Origin: Stereocaulon alpinum
Lineage: Eukaryota > Ascomycota > Lecanoromycetes > Lecanorales > Stereocaulaceae
Direction: 5' to 3'
Length of the DNA: 64,000 bases
NCBI GenBank assembly: GCA_018257865.1
Contig: JAEUBA010000030.1
Span: forward strand, 267,674 to 331,673
The notes under the pieces were generated by a model. That model had not been told where the DNA came from. It searched no databases and saw only the letters and a list, made by a program, of their open reading frames with translations. Of this stretch, positions 1 to 10,333 are shown piece by piece. Within the stretch, counting starts at the first letter, position 1. Each line of letters opens with the position of its first letter. Made by a program: the position numbers and the translations under genes.

Positions 1-1056
1 CAATATCCCAAAAATTATAATACGACCGTCGTTTTCTGGATGCAAGAACTTTCGGGTGGGTCAGGAAGAGTAGCCCAAAGAAATAATCAAGATATTCGGG
101 TTTTGCAAATGTTTCATCCTTCAGCCAAGCAGTGGCGTATGCATTTGGACGGTTAAAGTTGGTCATCTCGATATCCAACGATCGCAAAGAATCTCCTCTT
201 GCAAGAATTGCCTGTCCAAGGGTACCAAAGGCTTCGAAGAATTCGTAGCGATCTGGCAGATCAGTGAGAGTGAGGGACTTTAGCCCAACCATGGTCTTCA
301 AAGCGCGGCCTAGAACATGGCAGTCTGATGGAGCATTTATTGGAATCTTGAGGCTGGAAAGATGAGGAGATGCTATGTCCCGTAGTAGGTGGACATTCCA
401 GAATCTCCAGTCCATGTTGAAACTGAAACTTTGAGGTTTGAGCGCGGCCAACCCTTCGGAGAAAAGCCATAAGTGCGAGGAAGTCTGCTCAACGGATGGG
501 TTGCTGAATTCCTCACCGAACTCCCCACTGAAAGAGAGCGTTTGGAACCGCTTTGAAATCTTACCATTTCCTGCCAAGCGGGCGAGGAGATAATCAGCGT
601 CTCCCAAGGTTCTTCCGAGACTGCAAGGTCTGCTATGCTGTCCCATACTATCATGGTTGCAATATGAGAGGGGCCAGGCTGCGAAATAAAAATCATCAAC
701 TGCGGCCGTCCAGTGATCAACATCCACGCGTTGAATACGCGTTGGCCAGTCGTCTCTTCCGGTATCAAGGAAAGCATAGTAGCTTGGGCTGTTGTCCAAG
801 CTACTGGTACCGAATTCGATGTCTATGGATTTCCAGCTTGTGCTGATGGATCCTTTGTAGAAAGCTCTGCAGGTCTTTGCAAAGCTGATACGATCTTTAT
901 GGTGCTCGGTCTGTTTATGTGGAGTTAGTGGGAAAGGATCTTGCGAGGATGGAGAAGGCTACTGACCTGATCGAAGATTGCTCCAATCATTTCTGTGGGA
1001 AGCTTCAAGATGCCAGAGGGAAGGACCTGGGCCCCTTCGAATGATGGTTGCGTCAT
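1..1056 (-). CDS. F-box protein, 3' end beyond the window
   Basis: Two exons: 1056-967, then 910 down past base 1, with a 56-nt intron (911-966) carrying a CACTAAC branch site and AACAG acceptor. The ATG at 1056 is preceded by no longer open frame. Residues about 16-50 form an F-box: a leucine-proline-rich start (LKLPTEMIGAIFDQ) followed by a conserved TCRAFYKG-like end. The rest (over 280 residues seen) has leucine-spaced segments such as LKSLTLTDLP and LRSLDIEM, like the irregular leucine-rich substrate-binding part of fungal F-box proteins. Such proteins bind Skp1 in SCF ubiquitin ligases and select targets for degradation; that role is inferred from the family. The frame is open throughout exon 2, so the gene looks intact as far as it can be seen. 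Substrate unknown. Confidence 0.8.
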
Positions 1057-1802
1057 CTTGCAGTGTTGAGGTAGAAGGAAGACAATGCTATATGTCTTTT
1101 CGGTTTTATCCTGCTGCTAACGATTTTGCAAACTCCTAAGTAAGAATGGATGGGAAGAGAGGCTGGAAGGACAGGACAGTGGAAATTTCTTGTATCGAGA
1201 AGATGCAAGCACAGAGGGTTTTAAATCGTCGAAAATGGAAAGTGTTGAAGTTGCATGTGGAATGCCTGCTACAGCCCTTGTGGTACCGAATACTTGTCAG
1301 ACGATCTAAAACCTCGCACAGTGTCACTAGTCGGGATTTGAGCAAATTATACAGTCTTATGATTCTCCTATGTTTCATCTACCGCTAATGACCTCAGAAC
1401 GACTCTCACGGCCTCGGGCCAAGCTTTTCGACCAACACATCCTACTCGAAATGTGTTACATTAGCTGCCATGCCAGGCACATCCCATAGCCCTGGTCGTA
1501 GCAGACTCGCACAATATAGTCGTCGACATTGGTGATAAAGAATTGTTAACACGTAGTACCGACCTCTTCAGAAGCCACTTTGCTCGAGATGCGGCCGTGT
1601 CCACTCCAAATCCGTCCTCGAGATTATCAATAACGGCGGCAATAACTTTCAAGCAGACCCGAACAAATTGTGCTAGTCCCATCTCAAGGTCCAGGTCCAG
1701 ACACCAACGCTTACCGTTGCAAAGACGTATGAAGCACACTTCTGACTAGACGGCTTCGTGCACATATTAAGTGGTAGGTAGGTGTCTATGGAGGAACCTT
1801 TC
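1057..1802. other. No gene recognised (upstream of F-box gene)
   Basis: About 750 bp upstream of the divergently oriented F-box start. Short frames on both strands overlap one another without homology, conserved motifs or convincing splice sites. It probably holds the F-box promoter; I see nothing else. Confidence 0.4.
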
Positions 1803-2168
1803 TTAGGCAAATGCGTGCTCATGTAATTGCTGTTGCTTAGCATGAATCCAGTCCATAACCGTAGCCAAAACTCCTCGCATCTTCCCATACCTACTCGCTA
1901 CCCCAAAGCTCCAGATTGCAACGGCTCTAATTCTTCGGAGTCGAAATGGTCTGGAGGCGGAAAAGTGATGTAGAAGAGCGTGGAATGGATGAGACTGGAC
2001 GGGAGGTATTAATGTAAAAGAGATGAGACGTTGGAACAATGTGTTGTCCATCCAGGTCTGCTGTTGGTCGTGCAGCGTCCTCATGGGCTCCGTGAACTCT
2101 GGAATTACTATGAGATCTTCCTCGAGATCTCGTGTGATCTCCTGATGGAATCGAGACTGTTCTTCCAT
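1803..2168 (-). CDS. Hypothetical protein exon, unassigned
   Basis: An ATG-started frame of 121 codons ending in TAA, rich in charged and helical residues (N-terminus MEEQSRFHQEITRDLEEDL). Directly before the ATG lies a run of seven T followed by AG, a good 3' splice site, so this may be an internal or last exon. About 90 bp further upstream on the same strand an open stretch contains a basic GRPCGAQPKRK segment, loosely like an AT-hook. I do not recognise the protein and cannot join the pieces with confidence. It could equally be a decayed gene, since the neighbouring SNF2 relic is broken. Confidence 0.25.
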   Translation of the reverse strand: MEEQSRFHQEITRDLEEDLIVIPEFTEPMRTLHDQQQTWMDNTLFQRLISFTLIPPVQSHPFHALLHHFSASRPFRLRRIRAVAIWSFGVASRYGKMRGVLATVMDWIHAKQQQLHEHAFA

Positions 2169-2429
2169 CTAAAAAAAGTTTGTAGAATTATTAACAAATT
2201 CATCTGGGGCCTTTCGCTTCGGCTGTGCACCACACGGTCGGCCAACATATCCACGTCGAGATCGAATTGGAGAATTAATATCACTTAGCTCAGAATCTTC
2301 CTACCTTAGGTATTCTTGTAAACTATTATCGCTCTCGTATGGCTCTTCTTTGATAGCTATGAATAGATTAAACCAAATATATAAGAGATAGAATCAATAC
2401 TTATACTTTGTTCTGTTAGACTACATTCT

Positions 2430-3407
2430 TTAGGAAATACAGAAGGCCAGGACCAAGATGGGTTGCCTTTTCGCCTTCCACAAGATCGTAAATGTGACTT
2501 GATGTGGTCCGTTATGGCTCGCAAGCCATGTGCATAGGAAGCTGGGGCAAGTCATTGCCAAGAAGATATAGTGGTTGTGCTCGCACAATTCGTGCAGCGT
2601 TCCAGACATAAAAAGTGTTTTGCATTGTTCATTGGCATAAGCGTACGTTTTGAACAAAGTCATTGCGCCGGTGGCGACGCCCTTCGTCTCATAGCACTCG
2701 TCCATTATCTGATGAGCCGGAAGCAAGTGATCTATAACCTTACTCTTAGTTTTCGGCTGGTGTGCATTGCCTGATTTGGTCAACCCCGGGACCTCTTCCT
2801 TCTATGTTATTTTTTGGTCAAAAACGTTTTTGACTCTGGACCAGCTGGGATATGTACAGATAATGATGTATCGTGAGGAGCCAATAGTTGCAACATTATC
2901 TTCGCTTTCGGATCTGTTAACCCACAAGGTCTTCGCCTCAGGCAGCTTAAGCTGGTATTTTTCAGGAGCCGAATCGTGAAGTACACGAAGTCGAAGGTTT
3001 AACTGCTTATGAGACTCGTCGATAAATTTTTCCCACTCTCCGATCCAGTTCAGGATTAGCCGAGGAGGCAGGTGAACAAGCGTAACGCCGATGCCTGGTC
3101 TGAAAGCAGAGGTCGGATGCCTATCCACGCAGGGACAGGCCAATGGCCACTTCTTCTGGGTCGGACATACGGCTTCTGGATCTTGAGGATGCTTTTTGGT
3201 GCCTGCCGCCAGATGTAGATTGGTCCGTCCATGCTTACGCGCTTGATCAATATTATCCCACATTACAAGAAGCCACCGATTCACTACCGTCCAACCGTAT
3301 GCCGAAACAGTCTGGTAGCAGATGTCAGTCCGACGTGATCTAGCATGCAATCTAGCACGATCTCGCCGTATCGACAATTGTTCTTTTCGTCTGTCATGTT
3401 TCGTCAA
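2430..3407 (-). pseudogene. SNF2-family helicase/ATPase relic
   Basis: One minus-strand frame, interrupted by a single TAG at 2802-2804, encodes two successive parts of an SNF2 N-terminal ATPase domain. The upstream part has GVTLVHLPPRLILNWIGEWE (the motif Ia region of fungal SNF2 proteins) and SRYIIICTYPSW. The downstream part has MDECYETKG where family members have DECHE (motif II), then FMSGTL where SGTP (motif III) is expected. His-to-Tyr and Gln-to-stop here are both single C-to-T changes at CpA, the RIP direction; Pro-to-Leu is also C-to-T, though not at CpA. No ATG opens the frame, and neither the Walker A region nor the C-terminal helicase lobe is seen. Intact relatives are nuclear chromatin-remodelling-like ATPases. 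I read this as an inactive remnant. Confidence 0.65.
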
Positions 3408-6400
3408 GGAACGATTTGTTGCCTAAGAAAGACGCGAACGTATCTGCCTAAGATTATGAATGCCCCGACAATGTTCCCAAACCAAGGTTTCCTCTGCTCA
3501 GTTGCTCCACTATCATCGCATCTCCGGACTTCCATTACGCTATTTCCATGCCTCAATGCTATCAAGCGACTTGGATAGTTGAAGTAAGACTTCAGGAAGG
3601 AGCTCGGAAGGGCATTGTGGCCGTTGTGAGACTCGGTTCAAAGATCAGTGCCTTTTGGGAGCTGTGGAACAGGGCACTGGTTGGCGTGGTGTTGCTCATC
3701 GTTCCGTCGCGTCCCGCGATGTAAAAAATGCTGGCAGTCTTGTGAGACAGCTTCATGCACTGTAGAAAGACCTGTCCGCGCTGCCAGACTTTTGCGAGAG
3801 GTACTGATATAGTTCTGGGTATGTAGTGTCCGTTCTTGTGTATGCACTCTATGCTTTGTGATTGATGAAATCAGTTGTGACAACGTTTCAGTCCGGTTTG
3901 GCAAGCCGAAGCATTTAAATATTCAACAAGCCTCCCTTTACAACGCTGAAGCAACCCTCCTCCATGAAAAGACGTTGGAGGATGGCGGTGTGGCGGTAGG
4001 AACAGGGGCAGCAGCTTGGTGGTGGTGCTGTTGCATACATGCAGTTGTCGGTCCGATCTTTGCAGCTTCAATCAGCAGACCTGTTGCAGCATCTTACGTG
4101 GTGATGGTTCATGGCAGTCTAGGGTGTCTATCTTGGAGGAATCGTAGTCTGGTCCGCTACTCTCGTATATGAGCTTGGGTATACCGCCAAACCGATAAAA
4201 CCTGTTTGTCCATCACCAAGCGCAAGCTCCAGGGTGTCCTTGGCCAGCGCTGGCGGAATACATAATCTTTGGTGTCCAGTGATCCAGTGAAGTGAATACA
4301 AGTTATGACGGTCCTTTGGTAAAGTCTCTTCGGCTTCGGTTTCGGAACTGCTTGGGCGAGGCTGAAAGTCAAGGCTTGGAAGTCGCAGTTGGGACGGATA
4401 AGAGCATCGTTAGAGGAATGTTGTCTGACGCTTGTTCTGTAGACTTTTTGGTCCAGAATTCTCCAGTGGTAGCACTTCGTCAGCTTCAATTCTTTTCTCA
4501 TTAGGGGGCATCTCTCCCAGTACATCCCAGTCCCAGGAAACGTACGGTCCCGCCGGACAGACTACTCCTAGGGCCGTAGTCCCGTCAGCTGGTGTGCGCG
4601 TATCTTGCTTCTTCTTCATCTCGTCTAGGTTGCGTTTTCATTGCTTTCGGGGATCTCCACATAGCCCGATCTCGTCATAGACAATGAGAAGACACGAAGT
4701 CAAGGAGAGACGCTTCCACAAAGCCCCTGATGTCAAGATAACATCGATCGCAAAGATTCCACTCATGTCTGATTAAGCATCCCAGTCTGTCTCAGAACAA
4801 GTATGGGACTTCTCAGAAAGAGGTGAGTAACCACTCTTTAAAAGCACGCTCATCGGGAAGAGTGGCTCGGCCTTTGAGCGACACAGTGACCAGCACCTTT
4901 CCTACACTGGCCGCAGACTCCTGCTTGAGCCTTTGGAGCTCTTTCGGCTCTTGCTTCCGGGACGAAGTATTCTTACCCTTCACTTGCATCTACTTCGCCA
5001 GGTTCACAGACCTCCAATATGTTCAAGGTGTCTGTTACTTGAGAACAAAGCGAAAGTCGATATGTACGATGAATGGGGAGACATAGCGCTGACTCGTTCT
5101 CCAGTCACTATATCTTAAAGAGCAAAAGCACTGAGCGATTACAAGACTCAGACTGTGTTGTTATCCGCACCCTATGCGGTAAACGCTGCACATACGGGTG
5201 CTAGGGTGATATTGCTTCCGGAAGCAGAGCCAAAGAGGAGGGGAGATCAGGACTTGATGGGTATCAATAAACGCTGATGCTAATACTCCCTGGCATCGCG
5301 AATATATATGCCGTCTCGTTCACTTATTTTAGGCATCCTCGTGCCATTCCATTTTGCAAAATGCAAAACGTTCATCGATTTCCATCAGTCTCGAACAACT
5401 CACCATGGCGAAATTCGCGCAACGAGGAAGACGTCTTCTTCCCTCAGTTCTCAGTCCGTAGCTTCTTGGTTCCTGGGCTCTGGCTTGCTGGTATTGCCCT
5501 GTAAATTCGAAAGTTGCTGCTATGTGAGGACCCGGCTTCGTTCTTGGTCTTCGCCATCTAGTACCTAAAGCTCGCAGCCACCGAAAGTCAAAATTTTCAA
5601 GTGCCGGTTGATCTTCTTCCTTTTCTCTGGCCTGACTATTGACCTCCCAGGACCGGGGCCTTGGAAAAGAAGAACGTGTTTTTCTTTGGGTCCAGCACGA
5701 GGCGAATCCACAGAAGTCTGGAGAAACAGTGATAGTGGAAAAAGTGCATCAAGCCCTGAAGAGTCTGCGCGCCTTGTCTACGGAGCGGTTAAATTCAACG
5801 TCCGACATCGCGTCAATCAACGCAGGTTCAGGATGAGGTGCTGGGATACTCGAGGTCACGATGTCTCTCGGTTGCGTATATGTACCAGGTACCCTCCATG
5901 TCGTGAGTAAAGGGCATACCTCAGAACATCTTGACCTCGTGTGGAGTCACCTTGAATGTTGCACCTTTCTCGCCGTCTTGCTATTTGTCCTAGTGACCCA
6001 GCCGACTGTTTGCCGGAGTTCTTTTTCTTCTCTTTGCAATCTTCCTCTTTCTTCACCTTCGACTAGTCGGACTGGGGGTGCTTCCTAGATTGTTTTCTAG
6101 TAGTTTCTTGTGAGTCCAAAACATGTTGAGATAAGCGAATCTGGAGATATTCGATCCAGAAAGGCCATCAGCGTCCTGGACTTGATGTTTGTGACTGGAT
6201 AAGTGTAGCAAGTTATTGATCAAGAAATGTCACCAGCTTCCTGCAGTTGACGCCATTTTGGTAGCTGTTCAGTCGGAAAATGCCACGGCAACTCCACCTA
6301 CACTCTTTTGTCTCCGGTGTTGCAAACGACACATGGACTCTTCGAATTGTCTGCAGGCTTGCATATACGCCGTCTGATACGACTCGGTACAGAAAGTGAT

Positions 6401-7116
6401 AGTGGCGGAGATCTATTCCCCTGTGGTGCCATCTTAAAGGCGTCTGAGGCATGATTGTGGTGTTCCACATCGAAGCATGTGCCTTGGTTCTGTATGTATG
6501 TTTGTATATGGAGGGAGGTGGACGAGAGAACGCGGGATCAACAAGACGATGCAGGATGAAGATAGTCTCGCGGACATATATCTACCTCTGCGGTGTATAT
6601 AATCTATCAAAATTGCACCTCTAACGATTTTGGTACAGGAACTACAATACTAGTAGTCAATAAGATGAGAGAGGGAGTGAAGTTGGTAGTGACTCATAAC
6701 ATCGTGTGTGGGCCGATGTGGAGCTTATGGAAGAACAGAGTCTACCTTACTCGGGGAGTGAAGACTGGAATCGCAGCGCAAAGATGAAAGGAAAGGGAAA
6801 GAAAATTCACAAAGCCAAGATTGCTGGTAGGCGAGGTGAATATTGGAGTCGAAAAGTACACCAGTCTCAATGCCTCACATCGGCTTATCGATGCTCCACG
6901 GATGATTATGTGTAATTGCAGAGAAGTGAGAAGATGATGGGTCAAAGCTCTATTAGCGGAGATGTCCATTTCTTGAGTGCAGAACAAGCAAGTCCATAAC
7001 CTTGTGTCATCTCGGACAAATTTGAGAGCCATCACATCTAGTTGTTGGTAACTACTGCTGGCTGCGGGCCAAGCCACGAAAGTCGGTTGAGTTTCGAGTG
7101 CCGCGACCTCAGTACA
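3408..7116. other. Degraded gene-poor stretch
   Basis: No intact gene is recognised in 3.7 kb. Pieces noted: a minus-strand frame at about 4140-4400 that resembles the zinc-binding part of a Ty3/gypsy integrase; a 58-codon minus-strand ORF at 4813-4989 preceded by an AG acceptor; and a minus-strand frame near 6310-6480 with a CVVCNTGDKRV stretch that stops at a TAG. Other frames overlap and shift every 50-100 codons. The picture fits decayed mobile or accessory DNA. Confidence 0.4.
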
Positions 7117-8199
7117 TCACAGGTGCTTGGCGAAGAAGTCGGCGAGCTGGTTGTACCTTTCCATCATTGCCAGTCAGCATCAGTAACCAAAGCTTTACTC
7201 GTAGTATCAATGGATGGTAGCAGCCCATACCCTCTCTCATACTCCTTGAGATTATCCGCATTATCAAGCTCCGCTCTTGCCCCCATCCATCCGTGGTGCA
7301 TTGAGCTGTATTTCTCGACGTAGTTCTTGTCGCTGTTCTCAAGCGCCTTGGTGTATTCCTCCATGAGATCTGGAGTACCGTCCTCTTTTGAGAAAAGGCA
7401 GCAGAACGGAATGGTACACTTTTCAACATCTTCGACTACCAAGCGACTGAATGCCAGGTCAGCAGCGCACATGTTTGATATCGGGACCTTGTATAGATGT
7501 CGAAGACAGGCGATGGAGTGTTAGAGAGGCGCTACTTACCCAGGATGTGCCGTTCCGGCCACCTTGAACTCTGTGTTCGGTCCGGAAGCGAGAATGGAGA
7601 CCTGCAATGAAGTCAAGTTAGCCCATGGACATAATGCTTTCCCCTTCACTCTGTGCCCTCAATGCTTCAAACTTCCAAGCTTCATAGGTATTGCGGGCAA
7701 CGCACCTTTCCACCCCAACACAATCCATAAGCGCCCCAGCTCTTCACACTCCCAAATTCCTCCTTTCCTTTCGCCTCTTTCACAACCTCCACAAGCTTTT
7801 CCACACTCCATCCAATATTCACGTTCGCAATGAACGCCTTAGCCGTCTTCATCTTCTCATCCGTGTCCGGTGGATAGATGCTGAGCGGCAATGGCTCACC
7901 CTTGAAGAAGTCGGGCATGAGAACCAGTGCTTTGACGCTTTCGGCTATACGATCTGCGCCTTGTATGGTCTGGGGCACGGCGCCGAAGATGTCGTAGACG
8001 GCTATGATACCGCAGGTTGATGAAGGGGAGCCAGTGACATCTGTGTGGTTTAGGGCTTAGCAATTGGTGAGATTTAAATGGTGTGAATGCTTTGATTACA
8101 TGTCTTGAGGCCTGCGATCTCAGTGTAAGCGCCCTTAGGCTTGTATTCGTGCGTGATTACCGCTGGTGAAGAGCAGCATGCTTTGTCGACTTCTGCCAT
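7117..8199 (-). CDS. Dienelactone hydrolase family protein
   Basis: Five exons (8199-8100, 8040-7706, 7601-7540, 7446-7231, 7156-7117) join in frame to 250 residues. The fold is the alpha/beta hydrolase of dienelactone hydrolases. The nucleophile Cys lies in GLCWGGKV, the acid in KEDGTPD and the His in MHHGWMGARA, giving the family's Cys-Asp-His triad. The N-terminus (ACCSSPAVITHEYKPKGAY) and C-terminus (YNQLADFFAKHL) match the fungal AIM2-like subgroup in style and length. Members hydrolyse dienelactones or related esters; the natural substrate of the fungal subgroup is generally unknown. Predicted cytosolic, with no signal peptide. It lies about 500 bp downstream of the MFS exporter gene on the same strand, which hints at but does not prove a detoxification link. 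Confidence 0.9.
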
Positions 8200-8713
8200 T
8201 GTGAATCCCGGGTTACGAATTCGAATGGTTGGCGGATGATGGAGTGTGCAATGGATGATTTGTCGCAGTCATGGTGGGATGAAGCTGGATTTATGTATGC
8301 AGAGCATTGCTGCACTCCAGTGCTTTGCGATGGCCAACTCCGGGGTTGACAGAGATGCTGAAGTTCGAATGGCGGACTTAAGTGCAAGTACAGCCATTGT
8401 GCATTAGTGCCTTGATTGATGAAGATTCCTCCTAAGTTGGGCTTAGTGCTAAGGTGATGCGCGATGATGCTTCGGCAAGGTAATGCATGTACTGGTGGTA
8501 CCCGACACATGAAAGCGTAAGAATAGGTCTACACCTCATTGATTTCAGCTCTGCTTCTAACCCTGTATTTCTCGCTAACGCAGCTTCTTCCTAGTGCGGC
8601 TGCTGCGTCTCCTGCTGGTGCCACCGCCGCTTCCTTCCTGGCATCATCGACATCTTCGCCCAAATTCCCTTGTGGAATGTCTGCTGGTCTTGCTGTCTCT
8701 TTTGCTTCCTCGA
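8200..8713. other. Intergenic between MFS and hydrolase genes
   Basis: About 510 bp. The half next to the MFS stop contains an open minus-strand frame, Ala- and Glu-rich, in the next reading frame after the MFS stop, running to a TAG near 8535 (see findings). Otherwise it should hold the hydrolase promoter; no RNA gene or repeat seen. Confidence 0.4.
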
Positions 8714-10333
8714 CTACAATGCCGGTCTCTGAGCGTCGGCTTTTTCTTTCTCATCCTTTTTCACCTTCGCCACTTTTCTCCACCCAGGTCCATACCACAT
8801 CAGCACCCATAGAAAAGGGCTAAAGGTAAGCCAAGTGAGCGAGGCAAATGTATACGTCCACCCCACACCCAATCTATCTATCATCGGAACTACAGCTGCC
8901 GTGGATCCAGCTCCAAGCAGACACCGGAAAAGATTGTTGGCTGCCGTTGCTGCAGCCGCGTTCCCAGGATAGATGTCAATCATCAAGATCTGTAAGACCT
9001 GGAATGCAGCCATGGACCCATAGCCGAATACAAAGAGGAAAATTAGCGGTCCAGCTAGGTTCGTTCTGAAGTCTAACACCCAACCATAACCGATTATGCC
9101 GAGAACGGAGAGATACAGCAGTGGAAGAGCGACTTCCAGGCGTGCTCTCTCGATTGGAAAGTCGGTGAGGTCTTGATAACGATTCTTCGTCAGTGGAAAG
9201 CCATTCCGCTTAGCATGCTTTCGATAATTCCAGTCGACCATCCTTCCAGTGGTGAAGGCCGAGATCAAGCTTCCAGAGCCGAAAGGGATGTAGACAAGAC
9301 CCAGCTGGACTTCGTTAAAGCCGTAGATCTTCGCAAACTGTGAAGGTATACCAGTTGTGGTGGCGTAAAGCAGGGCAACGATCAAACCGCCACAGAATAG
9401 AATGAGCGCACCTTCCTTGTCGGTCGCGATGACCAGCGTAGACAGCGGATTGGGAAAACTCAGATGGTAGTTCTTGCGGACGTCTTCCTGTTGGGCTGCA
9501 TCCACTGCAATACCGGCCCTGGCGCGGTTTCTTTCGCGGATGATACCTGTCAAGGATTGGTTCAACTTTGGTGGTGGAATTGATCCATCCCCAACAACTT
9601 TGCGACACGTTTCCGGGAGGAAGAGAAGTAGGAGAATGAAGGTGGCCCCTGACCAAATAGTTAAGATCCAGAAAATCCACCACCAACCAAGATATTGGGC
9701 GATGAGCCCGCCAAGGATTGGTCCGACTATTGGACCGATGATAGCGGGCGCGGACGTGTAGCCGATATAGACACCTCGTTCTGCGCTCGAGATCATATCG
9801 GCAACTACACCATTGCAAAGGGCCACGGTCCCACTGCTGCCTGCGCTTTGCACACAGCGTAACACTAATAGAGCCGCATAATTCCTTTGCAAAGCCAAGC
9901 CAATATTTGCAGCAATATAGATGATAAAGCAGAGATTGTATGCAGGCCTTCGGCCAGCTCCATCTGAGAACCCGGCGATCATCATGGGCGCGATCCCTTG
10001 CATGATCTAGATATCGGTCAGCTCCTATTCCAGTTCTAATTAAAAGCCGAACGAGCCTACCAAAAAGGTTGTCACTGTTAGATTGATCTGAGAGCTGGTG
10101 ACATGCAGATCGCTAGCAATCTGGTTGATAGCAGGAAGATAAATTGTGGTCGATATTGGCGAGAAGACTGCTGCTATCGACGCAGCAAGGACTATACTCT
10201 TCTTTTGCCATGTCGTGAAGACGGAGTAAGCCACATCGGTTGTGACAGAGTGCTCGCTGACGGGTTCCGCGGCGGCATTTCGGTGAGGGGTCTGGTTAGA
10301 CTGGAGGAGCTGAGATGACTCACCCGAAGCCAT
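8714..10333 (-). CDS. MFS drug:H+ antiporter, QDR-like (DHA1)
   Basis: Two exons (10333-10061 and 10006-8714; 54-nt intron ending CTAG) encode 521 residues. The cytosolic N-terminus of about 45 residues is followed by the first transmembrane segment, whose STTIYLPAINQIASDL is characteristic of fungal quinidine-resistance exporters. The motif A loop GFSDGAGRRP and motif C-like GPIVGPILGG are present, and about 12 hydrophobic helices are seen with a central loop around the SLTGIIRERNRAR region. The C-terminus is basic. Family members sit in the plasma membrane and export drugs, weak acids, polyamines or amino acids using the proton gradient; the substrate here is unknown. The hydrolase gene follows on the same strand. 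Confidence 0.9.
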
